From positions 1 to 49,618 of the forward strand of contig JAYMTF010000149.1 of assembly GCA_036897485.1 (NCBI GenBank): a DNA stretch of 49,618 nucleotides. Direction: 5' to 3'. This document shows positions 1 to 11,439 of the stretch, one piece after another (positions within the stretch are counted from its first letter, which is position 1; every line of letters begins with the position of its first letter). The stretch is from Pelargonium nanum (lineage: Eukaryota; Streptophyta; Magnoliopsida; Geraniales; Geraniaceae). The notes under the pieces were generated by a model. That model saw only the letters and a program-made list of their open reading frames with translations. It was not told where the DNA came from and did no database searches. Both the position numbers and the translations under genes were made by a program.

Positions 1-11
1 GATTCATTTTC

Positions 12-14
<3 letters not shown>

Positions 15-44
<30 letters not shown>
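15..44. repeat. (TA)n microsatellite
   Basis: An uninterrupted TA dinucleotide run near the left edge of the window. It has no coding content. It is likely to be length-variable and may be an assembly-sensitive spot. Confidence 0.9.
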
Positions 45-51
<7 letters not shown>

Positions 52-230
52 CAGTTCTTTTATAATTGTTCAATATGCAGATTATACTGAAACTAATGAT
101 TTTTTTATAAGCACATTGAAACTAATGATTTGATAGTTATTCTATCAAAATTTTGTCATTTCTCTCACATTCTTAGTTTAATTTTTATTTACAATTTGTC
201 GCAATTTCATTGACAACAGTGTAGCAGTTT

Positions 231-460
231 TGCCGCTAACAGTCGTGTACATGCGTTTTAAATTCACCATAGTTTTACCATAATTTTGTCGCAAACTTGA
301 CACAAGTATATCAAAATTTCATCGCAAACTCATGATCGTTATGTTGCCGGCTAACTATCATGTATATGCATTCTCAATTCACCGGGGTTTTGTCGTAATT
401 TCGGTGTCAACTTTGTTGCAATTGTGTCTAAATTATTGCATGTGCGACGACTTTGCGACC
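231..460. repeat. Diverged 115-bp tandem duplication
   Basis: The stretch from 231 and the stretch from 345 align at an offset of about 115 bp. Both carry the succession TGCCG-CTAAC, GTATATGC or GTACATGC, AATTCACC and TTTTGTCG. The copies have drifted and carry small indels. A 69-codon open frame at 332-541 lies in the repeat and shows no recognisable domain, so I do not treat it as a gene. The origin of the repeat is unknown. Confidence 0.6.
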
Positions 461-1270
461 AGCTTCATCCACGGTTTCTTTTCAGCGCAAGTGCTAATAC
501 ATATCTCTTTGACCATTAACATTTCTAATGTTGGAGACTAAACTAATCAAAACTTCTCAAAAGTAATCTACATAAAGCTTAACATATAAAAATTCTAAAG
601 CTCTAAAACTTTGCATTATATGGTAGAGTTCAAAACTTTGAGAATCAAAACTCTTGCATTTATAGTGGAATTAAGAACTTTTTACAAACAACTTTGCATA
701 TATTGTGGAATTCAAGTATGGTTTGTCATCACTAATTAGTAACTAACGTGTAACTCTTCTGTACTCAATATTGAAGTATAAAGACGAAAAATAAATTTAT
801 TATGATGCATTATATATTAATAAAAACTTATTATGATACGTCAAAATCGTGCATTAAGTATTTTTTTGGATGACTATTAAAGTTGGCCCCCCCATTTTTT
901 CTTATAAAAAATATACAATCTCTTAACATACTTTTCATTATATCTTTGCTATTTTTTTATATATTCCCCACTAGAATTCTGATTTTTTTTAAATTGTCAT
1001 ATATAAGTATCATTTTATAATTTTGCCCCTACTAAGTATTTTTTTTGGGTCCGTTCATGTTTCCTACCAAAAATATTTTTATAAACAATATCAAATACAT
1101 GTAAAAATATATAATATAAATAAATTACTTTTCCTAATATTTTTACAATTTTACATTTCAACCATCTATCTTTTTTCTCCTTCTAGATAAATAAATAAAA
1201 AGTGTCCAACCAACCACAGAGACAAAAAAAAAAGGAAAAGAAAATAGAATTTGCATGAAACATCTCTTAA

Positions 1271-1306
1271 TTGACCTAACTTGGCTCATCCTCTGATACT
1301 ATAAAT
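1271..1306 (+). promoter_or_regulatory. PSK core promoter: TATA box with nearby W-box-like TTGACC
   Basis: TATAAAT lies at 1300-1306, about 60 bp upstream of the PSK start codon, which is a plausible TATA spacing for a short leader. TTGACC at 1271-1276 matches the W-box core bound by WRKY factors. PSK precursor genes are often wound- or defence-responsive, so the site is plausible, but a six-base motif occurs by chance. Function is inferred. Confidence 0.5.
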
Positions 1307-1366
1307 TTATCTGTCTCATTAAATAATTTTAAAGTCGGTGTCAGTTCCAATATTGAGAAGCAAATT

Positions 1367-2399
1367 ATGAAGTCATCAAATGGGTTCTTCATTTTCTTCT
1401 TCTTCTTCTTCTCTGCTCTTTTAATTTTCTCCTTCTCTTCATATTCAGCATCAGCAGCTCGTCTCCTTCCACAACAAGAACTAGAACCAGGTAATTTAAT
1501 TTAATTGATTTGCAAATTTTAACTTTCTTGATTAATTTTCCAGTTTCTTGTTTCCTTAACAAAAATTAAAGAACCATTTTGTTGCTTTTTTTGTTACAGT
1601 TGAGGTGGAAGTGGACCTTAATGGGACTGTTGATCTTCCTGCTTCTTCTGAAACAGAGGTCAAGAATTTCAAGAATGTAAGTATATATGCATTTTATTTT
1701 TAGTGTTGACTTTATAAATGATTTTCAACATTACAATGATCCATCAACTATCTTATAAATAAATAAAACATATTTCAACAAATCAATTTATCATCATTAT
1801 CACCCCCGAAACCTCTTCTGATTCTGTCATTAGGTTGGGATCGTTGAAGTGGATGATAAAGTTGCACACCAAAAATATGAAACACCTATGTTGATAAAGT
1901 TATCATTTTAATAGTGAAATCTCAAACCATCTAGTTAGTCTAATTATTAAAATTTAAGGTGACGGTCATTAGTTTGAGCTATTAACTTAAAAGGGCAGAG
2001 CTATTTATAATGATGCAAACGATACACTAGTAAAACTCACAGTGTTAAAATATAAAAATTGAATTGGTTCTTCAATTTTCAGCTTAATAAAAAAACATTA
2101 ATCATTGTATTTAGCTCAATTATTAGAATTCAACCGGCTTTGATACAAAATCCCAAAACCAATTTTTTGGATGAAAAAATCAAAATTTTGGAAGAGATCA
2201 TTTAATTATTTTAACTCTATTTTTTATTTTTTTTGTATAGAAAATTAGTAATGAATAATAATAATAAATTATGGAATTGCAGGTGATGGGGGCAGAGGTA
2301 GAGGAAGAATGCAATGAAAAAGAAGAAGAGTGTGTGAAGAGAAGGATGGTTGCAGAAGCTCACTTGGATTACATCTATACTCAACACCACAACCCTTGA
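1367..2399 (+). CDS. PSK: Phytosulfokine precursor (PSK)
   Basis: Precursor of the secreted disulfated pentapeptide phytosulfokine, perceived by PSKR receptor kinases and promoting growth and modulating immunity. Exons 1367-1490, 1600-1676 and 2283-2399 join in frame to 105 aa. The N-terminus is a strongly hydrophobic signal peptide (residues about 5-30, Phe-rich) ending near SASA. An acidic variable pro-region follows, then a Cys-x6-Cys element (CNEKEEEC) and the hormone motif YIYTQ at 2370-2384. The Asp immediately before the first Tyr is the acidic residue required by tyrosylprotein sulfotransferase, and HLDYIYTQ is the family signature. The length fits the family's usual 75-120 aa. The hormone sits near the C-terminus with only HHNP after it. 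The start is the first ATG downstream of a TATA box, and it gives the signal peptide. The nearest neighbour, PCFS4, converges from the right. Confidence 0.95.
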
Positions 2400-2412
2400 A
2401 TTTACCAATAAA

Positions 2413-3700
2413 TACTATAAAGTTTAAAACTTTAAATATACAGAGTACATGAGTATGGGGTAAATGTGTAATTTTCACCAAGTTGAGCTCCATTAGAGTG
2501 AGAGTCTATAGAGAAGCTCTGTTTAGTTAAATTCACATGATAATAATATATATGATGCCATCTGGAAGAATAATCAATAATAGAATGGTCTTCTATGTGT
2601 ATTAATAATCCCATTTATTTAGAATAACCTCTACTTGTAAGTTGTAACTCTATCTTAACTCGCACTTTTTCCGTCTCGAAATAATGGTCCGGTTTCTCAA
2701 TTTTGTAGAGATTAAAAATATGTTCCACGCTTCAAAATAAGTGATCTTTCTTTGTTCTTAAACAATAAGTTATGAATGAATTATTAACACTACCTTCATA
2801 ATAAGTCGGTTAGCGTTTCATGAGTTGGTTGGGATACATGCTCGAAGGAACATAAAAAATATATAACATTAATTAATTTCTCTTTAGTTTTCTTAAAAAT
2901 AGAAATCAATATGCTTATTTTAGGATTAGTCAATATGAGCGAATTAATCCTACTTATATTCCATTGTACTCTTAACACAAAATCAAAGTATTCTAAATAA
3001 CTTATCTTAGATATGTTATTTGGTACTTCATGTGTAACTAACTCTTTAAAAAATTAACAATTATTTTAATTTAAAAAAAAGTATAATATTATTACATCAT
3101 GCAAACGTATATGAGAATCTTTTCAAACGCTACAACATGAAGCAGATTGGTGTGCGTTCATACATATGTTTAATCATGTGAATTGATGTTCCGTCCAATT
3201 TAACCATAAAATTTGACTGAATCCTTGCAACTTTTTACACATGATACATACTTTTAACTCCAAGAAATCACATGCACAAGCACAACCTTACATGAAAAAA
3301 TCATGTTCAACCTAACTTTTAGATATTTTATAGACCTGCAAGATTGTGACCAATACTCAGTCATGATCATTTTTAATGATGAAATTCTTTAAAATACCTA
3401 TTTTCATAATTGATTACCCATATTTCCTAGGGTGAAAAAAAAAACCAACACAAAAAAAAAAAAATACCAGATCTCTATTATAACCCACTGTAATAGATTT
3501 TGGTAATACAATTATTATAAGGGATGGCTTTAAATGAAATGCTGAGAAAAAATACTCAATATTCTTAAATTAAGTCTACAATCAACTATAATAAATATAA
3601 AGAAAATATACATTTATAGTCATATTTGTGAGAGCATAACATATCCAACCAATAATTACCATTTATAGTCTGTAGCTACATCACATCACAATATACATTC
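2413..3700. other. Convergent intergenic DNA between PSK and PCFS4
   Basis: AT-rich DNA without a supported gene. An AATAAA at 2407-2412 directly follows the PSK stop and others follow within 250 bp, so the PSK 3' end lies here. At 2690-3000 there is a degenerate mobile-element-like stretch. It shares the phrase GTTATGAATGAA and the following layout with the Stowaway-like element at 24461-24666, but I could not find both termini. The far right part is probably 3'-UTR of the minus-strand PCFS4 gene. Confidence 0.45.
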
Positions 3701-4372
3701 AACAGAAGATACCAAAAAAGAAAAAGAGAGAAGTATACAAATTATCTGAATAACACCAAATCTCTTTCTTTCTTGACTTCTCAGATAGAAGACAGCTTCA
3801 GTAGTACAAAGATTATTGTTCAGCGGGGAAATTAAGATAACACATTCACTAATCTCATTACGAATCTAATCCACGAAACAATGCTCACATAAACAAAAGC
3901 AAAAACCACATCCAAAATGTTTCAAAAATGAAAGTAGCATTTTTTTACTACTGTAATGCTACAAAGGCATGCCCGATGCCGATTGTGGAGCAAAATAAAC
4001 ATGAATCAGAGTTTTTTTTTTCTTCCTTATTTTGCTAGGATCAGCTGCCGGTATCATGGGCCAACTCGCTTCAGTAGACTCGAGAAACAAAAGATTAAGA
4101 TCACACGCCAACAGCAAATTAATGAGAGAGTTGAGGTGCAAACTATGCCTTTTATATGATTTCTTTTTCTCAAACTATGGATTTAAAGAGGGAAAAAATA
4201 AATAAAAACAAAAACAGCCAATGGACAGCTCTCAACCATTTGAGGCATAACAAAATTAGCATGAAAGAACATGCACTAATAAGCAACATACTATAAACCT
4301 GAACTTTCTCTCTGTCAGCTGTACCAAATCGAGCTGCACTTGGGATGATCTCCTTCTCACCTTGAATTATTA

Positions 4373-7300
4373 TCATGTATCCTCTTCCTAAAGAAGGAAA
4401 AAGGCAATAGTTAGCATCATCTTAACGAAGTGTCATTCAGATTTCAAAGACATAAAGATAAGAATTATAAGAAAAGGAATAGATAATTCGGATAGGTTTG
4501 AGGGCTGAGAAAGTAAGAACAATACTTTCTGTTCGCAAGAGATGCTGAAGTTAACACTTTATTCAGAACTCAAGCAAAATATAAGGTTATATCTAAGCAC
4601 TTTTTTTGTGTAGATTCTAGAATAATGAAAAAAATCTAGATGTATCCAAACCACTACAGATCCGTGGGCAACAATAATAATGTCAGTGATGATCAAGATG
4701 ATTAAACTTAATACTTTGGGAGACCCTGCAGGATCAGCTACCAAAGCCAATGAAGTATACTGTAGAGAATCAGGGTCAAGCATTAGAAACTATAGAACAG
4801 AATATCAAAGCAATGAAGCATCTTTCTTTGGGTGGTAGCCTAATAGTAACAGATGCACACATCAATGCCGGAAAATCTGACAACCTTGACACAACTTTCA
4901 ATTCAAGAAGACAAGAACCATACCATTTTAATAACTTTGGCCAGTCTCGAGTCAAGAAAAGAACTTTCGGATGTACAGTTTGCATGCACAATAGGACCCT
5001 GAGCAGCTTTGCCATCTACAGTTCTTTGCTCAGATGAAATAGTCAGGTAAACTGCTCCCTTGAACATCCATTCATCCCTTTCTATACTATAAAAATCTTC
5101 GAACAACTCACCACACAATACACATGCATATTGTCTTTCATCTGCAGGAACCATAGGCTCATCTGTCGTAGTTGTCTTGGCAGGCTCATTCCCTAAAACA
5201 ACAGCCTCGGAGGTAACTGGAAATACTTCATTTCCAGAGACCCATTTGTCAGAATTCACAAACCATTTCCTAGATGACCTATGCAAACCCAATGATTCAG
5301 GCTTTTTCAAAGCGTGCCATTTCAAGTGTTTGTCAAGTTTTTCTTGAAATTTGAGTCGAAGGCCACATTCACTGCATTGATGTGGAAGGTCATCGAAGAG
5401 TGCACTGATAACAGATGGATGTAACTCTCGAATCACCTCTGGCTTGAAATCAAATCCTATTAAGTTTTCTATTCTCATACAGACAGGTTGAGGCAAGGAA
5501 GCAGAACTTTTAGCAGCAGGCTCTGATAAAGATGTCTCATCTAAAGCAGGAACATCTGAGGAAACAGTACCTGTAGAAACCAGCACAGAGCTAGTGCTAG
5601 TGATGCCTAGACTCTCATTTTGCAAATGAGTAGGGGGTGATTCAATAGTTGGGGACTCCGTCTTTGAAGCAGAAATTAAACCCTTGGCAACCAGTGAGCT
5701 CAAAAGGTTTGAAAATGGATTCGAGGAATTTGAAGTTTTTGGCGATGCCTTGCCACCAATAGGTAAAGGCGGCGGACCAGGGGGAAGTGGTGGCTGCTCT
5801 ACTTTTTTCTGAGAAACATTCAGAAGGGCTGATAAACTATCAAGGGAACTTGGAGCTACTGAAGAAACTGCCACAACTTGAGGCCCTGTGGATGTTAACT
5901 GAGTAGGCGGAGGCCCATTTGGCAAAGGTGGCTGAGTACCGGACTGTGATGCCATTTGCCCCGTTCCCGGTAAACTTAGGCTAGGAAGGCTAGCAGAAAT
6001 CAAATTCTTGGAAAGAATTCCACTCTTCATAACGGCAGCCAGTAGACTGCTTGTGCTGGATTGTACAGAAGTTTCTAAAGCAAGAGGATTAGAATGATCT
6101 GATGCAGAATTTACCACTTTCGAGGAAGTTCCAAAATTAGAGACTTCGGGCAAGAGTGGTTTCGGAAGTTCAGACTGGGAAACGGGATAGCTCTGCCTTA
6201 GTTTATGAGAAGGATTTAACTGAGATGGATCCTGCAAATCTCTCGACTGCAATTTTTTCAAGTTACCCAGCAAAGCATCTGGAATATACTGGCTTTGAGG
6301 AGTGCTTCTTGAAGGTGAGGGAGGAGTCTGGCGCATGGGTGACTGTCCTGAAGGTGATGATGCTCCAAGAGACTGAAACCGTTGTCCCACAGTTCCACCA
6401 GACCCTGATACAGCATTCGTATGAAACCCATGGCCTGAAGATCCAACATGAGAGGACCCCAATTGTGTCCGAACTCCCATTCTAGCAGTAGAACCTGCAC
6501 TGGTCGGCAACCCACCAAAAGTTGACGGGAAACCTTCTGAATTACCTGAACTGAGTGTAGCACTGCGGGGATGGATCCGCCCATCCATCGAATGTGACTC
6601 AGGCAATGGCAACGATGATAACATGCGATTGCGAATAGTAGGTTGTTCTTTCTGTTCAGTAGGCAGTGAATCAGTGGAACTTTCTCTATTAAATCTCAAT
6701 CCAATGTCGTGTACAAATTGTGGTTTCCGGAGTCGACTTTCAAGCTCCTGCACATGGAATATGTAAATCAGGCCACAACAATAATAAGCATACTAAATGA
6801 GGGAAAAGATGTGGTTAGATTGAATACTACTTTAGGTGGCATCACAAAATCCTTTCTACCAATATTTTTATGCAATAAGGGAAAAACAAAACTCCCCAAG
6901 TTCTTCACATGAGAACTGCCTTACATATGAACCAATAACCAAAATGAGGAGGCTAACTCATCAAAACATGAAACCATAACATAGTAAAAAATAATGTCCT
7001 CATATTATAATTATGCCTACTAATGATCTTTTATCAAGGCACTTGGGACCCTAACTATCTATACTTCCATACATGTATCAATTACCAACAACACAAGCAG
7101 ATATGCTTCAATATGCAAATAATGCACAAATTCAGGAGAAATAGGGATAACATATTATCTACATTGTCCTTAACCTTAAAAAGCATTATAAAGGACACAA
7201 AACTCAGAGCTGGCAGGTCTCAACTTGGACATGACACAAAAGTGAGTTTGGGCTCACAAAATTTGTAAATGTGTCGTGTTCGTGGAGTACCCAACATGTT

Positions 7301-10300
7301 AATTAATTATACCGTGTTCGTGTTGATACCCTACAACATGCACACGCGATAATTAATCGTGTTGTGACATGCCTAACACGCACACAATCCGGCCCATTTA
7401 GTGAAGCGTGTTGTGTTCGTATTGACCCACATAGCACACGGTCAACCTTCTACGACACACACGAATTGCCAACTAGTCAAAACTCAAGGGAAGACTCGGA
7501 AGGAATCTATATCTGCCCCACTTGATACTAGTTTGGAAATGAAATTCAAACAAACATTTAAAGGAGTCTTTTTATGAGGGTAGGGGGGATAAACAACTCA
7601 AGTAGGCGAATTAGGTATTTGGGGAAAAAAAGAACAAGTATCAAGTTGGTAAATTCAACTCTCATTGCCTAATTATTGCAAGCTTACCAATCTTTCTGAG
7701 TCATCAGTAGTCCAATGATCTTTCCTAGTGCTATTAGAGATATTGGCTACACCATGATCAGTCGATCTAGAGTTGATATCATCCCACATGAACTCTTCCT
7801 CCTCAGAATTTTGCCAGCTACTGGACATCCCACCAATGCTTCTACCAGCAATGTTCTGTGTTGACTGTAAATGAGCATCAACATTTGCAGATTTGGGTGC
7901 TGCATACTTTGGAAATCCATGCTTGGCATTGAAACCATTCCTCTGGTTAGATATAGTCTCTGTAACAGCACTATTCGCTCCAAACCAAGTTTTTTCATGT
8001 CCGTGATCAGTAACCCTTCCACCGGTTCTTCCAATTCCAAAGCCTGAACTCCTTGGAGGATCAGAACCATATTCATAATCTACATATGCTGCACTGACAT
8101 TCTTCTCATGGACAGGCTCACTAAGGGCATCTCTACGCTGAATGCTCTGCAGAATCAATCACATCATGAAACCACTGAAAAGGAGAAGTAACATAACAGA
8201 CATGTGAAGCTTGACATACATGCAATTTAACAGGAGCATCCACCCATGAACGTCCAGTGCTGACACCTGCTGTTCTGTCTGGCTTTTCAATATCCTCGAT
8301 TGAGTTGGCAATAGCCCCCGTCATATCATCGGTCATTCCTTTTACCTGCATCACAAATACAAAATAAGTTTATCCCTCCACTCAAACCAGATCAATGAAA
8401 GTCCTTTGCAACACCCTCCAGTGAAAAGTGAAGAAAGTAGCCAAGGAACAAAATATAAGAATAAAAAAAAGTTTGAATACAGTTATAGCAATACATTCTA
8501 AATACAACCCTTTAAACTTCACTTACCCGGCTTGACTGTTGAAGGCGTTGCCTTTCCAAATACTTAGGATTCACGTGGATGCTATGCGGTGGACGTTGTG
8601 ACTGCGACTCAGCCCTTGATGCTGTAGCCCCAGATGATGATCCATTACTTGCGGAAGCAAAACCAAGTTCTTTTTCGATCATCTGAAGTGGTTGAGGAGG
8701 GAAAACTCCTTTCCAAGTCCCAAAGAGATGCCGCATGCTCTGGTGTACAGGAGGGTCGACATGCCTGTATGCCTTGCAAAATACCTAGAAGTACATAAAA
8801 GGCATTGGCGAGTACGAATTAAAAAATAATACAAAATATCATAAGGTAACTTAACTAATGGAAAATATTATAAGGTAGCAAATGCACATAGCTATGATCC
8901 ATCGTAATAATAAATGGTTATGGATGTGAAAGAAACAGGTGAAGTGTTAAGTACACGTCCTTGTTTCTACCACTAGTGGGTGAGCTAGTGCGTACAAGAC
9001 TCCCACTGTTGTGGGGTTTGGGGAGGGTCCTTTATGTGTGGAACTTGACCCTTACTTTTGTAGAGAGGTTGCTGCCCTTATTCGAATCTATGACCTCGAA
9101 GGTCACAAAGCAACAACTTTACTGTTACACCAAGGCTCACCCCCCTGTTCTTATTTCTACCTCTGAAACTTTAATATAACAAAGTCCAAATTTAAAATTT
9201 GATGCCATGAATTAATTGAAGTAATCATTGTCATGAACAAAATGCGCACAATGATACATGTATAATATAAATTTCATCAAAGGCAAATACTATAACACAA
9301 AGCCATGTAAGAAACAAATATCTAACCTCGGGCAGTTTGGCACCAAAGTATTTTATGTAATCCCGCCCAATATTTTTTACAATACTGTCTAATAGGTAAA
9401 GTGATGGCAGCTTTTGCTCACTAGGCACCTGCAAGTTATTTTTGTTGTTAGATATCATATTCAAATTTCTTCAAACAAATAAGAAAATACTAAAATCAAA
9501 AGAAGGCTCAATAAGTTAGAATTCCCCCAAAATATAAGAATACTGAAGCCAATGTATGTTTCCATTCAAATAAACTAGAAACCATATCAGAAAACAACTT
9601 CCTCATGCTTTTGTTTGTTCTTTCCAAATTCCCAACAGTTATCTCATTCTAGCTTTCTTGTCACAGAGGATTGATTCCACGTCACATTCATGTTTGCCAC
9701 TCAGAGAAATGTGCTACACCAACATACTGCTGGATATGAGTATGAACACATTTCAACTAAAGTTTCAAAGAAATCTATTGGCATAATGCCCATATAAACA
9801 AGGACATTAGCATAGCTGGCTTATCATAGAAGATAAACCTACAATAGAAACATTTTTCTATTCAGGCCTGAGATTGACTTGTCTATAAAAACTGCAAGTG
9901 TTCATCAACACTACAGAGAGAAATGGTAAACTATTTTTTTATAACAGCATAAAGCTCAAAAATAGAAGAGCAATCATGCTGTGTGATACAATATTTGCTG
10001 CAAACCAATGCCACAAGAAAGTTCGAACTTATGGTTCCAAAACTGGAATAACTCAAAGTTCACCACATCCACATTAATCTTACAAGAATTTGGCTCTCTT
10101 CATGTGCAAACTCAACAACACACTTGTATTAATATCAAACACAGAGCACAGACCCATGATTAGATTTCCCTTAACTACAAGAAGATAGTGGAGATCACCC
10201 CACATATCAAGAAGTGGAGTGACTGGAGTCCCATGCGGATTAATATGGAACATCTTATTGAAGAAACAAACGAAAATGGACGTATTTATTCTTGTTGCTT

Positions 10301-11073
10301 ATGGGGTTAACCAATAATAAATCCATCCATCGATACTCATCACAGCAATCAAATTAGTACAAAATCCAGAAACTTGAGAATCAACAGTCAAGTCATTTCG
10401 AGGGAATTGTATATCTGTAAATGCAACATCCAACATCCACACCCACATAGATAAACAAGTTACTTAAAAGAAAAGCAGAAGATATCATTAATCCAAGCAC
10501 TCACTTACACTTGCAACTAAACCTCTATACTGCACTGGGAAGTTGGCATAAGCACATATCAAAACACTAACATGTGTTTTCTTTTTCTTTTCAATCTAGT
10601 TTCTATACAATTCAGTTTAAAACATAAATTGGCGCCAATAAACCAACCAAAAAAAACAATTGAAATTATTAAACTGTGTTCACCTCGATAATGTTTGAGC
10701 AAATGGTCGCCACAATCGCCTTCGCCGCGTGCACGTTCTCGCCAGCAATGATGGTCAAATTCGTGATTATGGGCTTAGAATTGAACGTGAGCTCAGCGAG
10801 TGCAGTTTTGTACTGATTCACAAGCTCCTGATTCTGCTGCTGCAGCGACTGTGGCTGATAAGCCCCGCGATTCAAATCACCACCCTCCGAATCTCTATCG
10901 GCGCTCCTGAACCTCTGAGCCACCGGATTCGTCGCCGGAGCAATAGGTCTCTGAAACGGCCGGCCGTTGGGGTTGGCGTTGCGCACGAGCTCCTCGGCCA
11001 ATCGAGGCTTCTTCGGACCCGGCTCTCTCGATCTGTCGAACGATCTACGAGTACTCTCCATTGGAGAGACCAT
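4373..11073 (-). CDS. PCFS4: PCF11/PCFS4-like cleavage and polyadenylation factor
   Basis: Nuclear pre-mRNA 3'-end processing factor of the CFII/PCF11 family, expected to bind the RNA polymerase II C-terminal domain. In Arabidopsis PCFS4 controls alternative polyadenylation of FCA and so flowering time. Coding exons in transcript order: 10684-11073, 9327-9428, 8527-8784, 8220-8345, 7688-8146, 4924-6747, 4373-4387, all phase 0, giving about 1057 aa. The CID begins near residue 77 ([19 protein letters not shown]), continues through [18 protein letters not shown] and ends after [15 protein letters not shown]. The middle is low-complexity, with a proline run near residues 764-777. C903/C906/H919/H923 form a C2H2-like finger. 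C987/C990 with H1033/C1036 form the second CFII-type zinc module. The start could be the ATG at 11073 or at 11061. The last coding exon adds only EEDT, and reading into the preceding intron would instead end in VWFLSS. A 3'-UTR intron is possible, since AAG|GTGAGA lies just after the stop. PCFS4 versus another PCF11 paralogue is not settled. Confidence 0.9.
7260..7470. repeat. GC-shifted CGTGTT-rich repeat in a PCFS4 intron
   Basis: The intron between the exons at 7688-8146 and 4924-6747 contains a stretch unlike its AT-rich flanks, with recurring CGTGTT, GTGTTCGT, ACACG and GACCCACA words on both strands. A looser relative lies near 48630-48740. It looks like an inserted and decayed interspersed repeat, but no termini or target duplication are clear, so I leave it unclassified. 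Confidence 0.4.
8975..9143 (-). mobile_element. Au-like tRNA-derived SINE in a PCFS4 intron
   Basis: Read on the minus strand, this begins GAGCCTTGGTGTAACAGTAA, the diagnostic start of plant Au SINEs, with the pol III A-box-like TGGTGTAAC at plus 9121-9132. A degenerate B box around TTCGAAT (9081-9087) follows. Downstream are the Au-typical CAACCTCT, GTAAGGGTCAAG, and GACCCTCCCCAAACCCCAC blocks, then GTGGGAG. It lies in the intron between the PCFS4 exons at 9327-9428 and 8527-8784, in the same orientation as the gene. The B box and body have diverged from the family consensus, so it is probably inactive. The assignment rests on recalled family landmarks, not on a database search. Confidence 0.8.
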
Positions 11074-11439
11074 ACAGAAAATCACAAAATCCCTAACCCT
11101 AATTCACTCTTAATTACATCAAAAAATTAAAATGAAATAAATTGATCCACGATAATGGTTACAATGAATTTGAGAATTAAAAAGAAAAATAGTCTAATTG
11201 TTACAGGAGAATTGAAGATAAAACCCTAACCCTAGTGTACAATAAGAAATTGGAAATGAGCAAAACGAGAGAGAAACAGAGGTTGGTAGGAGAAAAAGGA
11301 ATGAGAGTAACGAAATTGGGAAATTTGGAGAAGAAACAATTGGGGATTGAGTTAAGGTATTGAAAGGAGGAGAGTTTCAGATAGTGAAGCTCGCTCGAAT
11401 AGACGAGAAAACGAGCGTTATTTATTAAATCGTGGAAAA

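Larger units (their letters stand above)
1..1290. other. Intergenic DNA upstream of the PSK gene
   Basis: AT-rich DNA with no supported gene. It contains the TA microsatellite and the 115-bp duplication described separately. At about 590-720 the words AACTTTGCAT and GTGGAATT recur in a loose repeat. Nothing else with family-level similarity is visible. Confidence 0.6.

Noticed and set aside
9231..9464. 77-codon minus frame read as a separate small gene
   Set aside because: It is the second PCFS4 exon (34 codons, 9327-9428) extended into the flanking introns.
10729..11130. 133-codon plus-strand frame opposite the first PCFS4 exon
   Set aside because: Shadow of the CID-coding exon on the minus strand.
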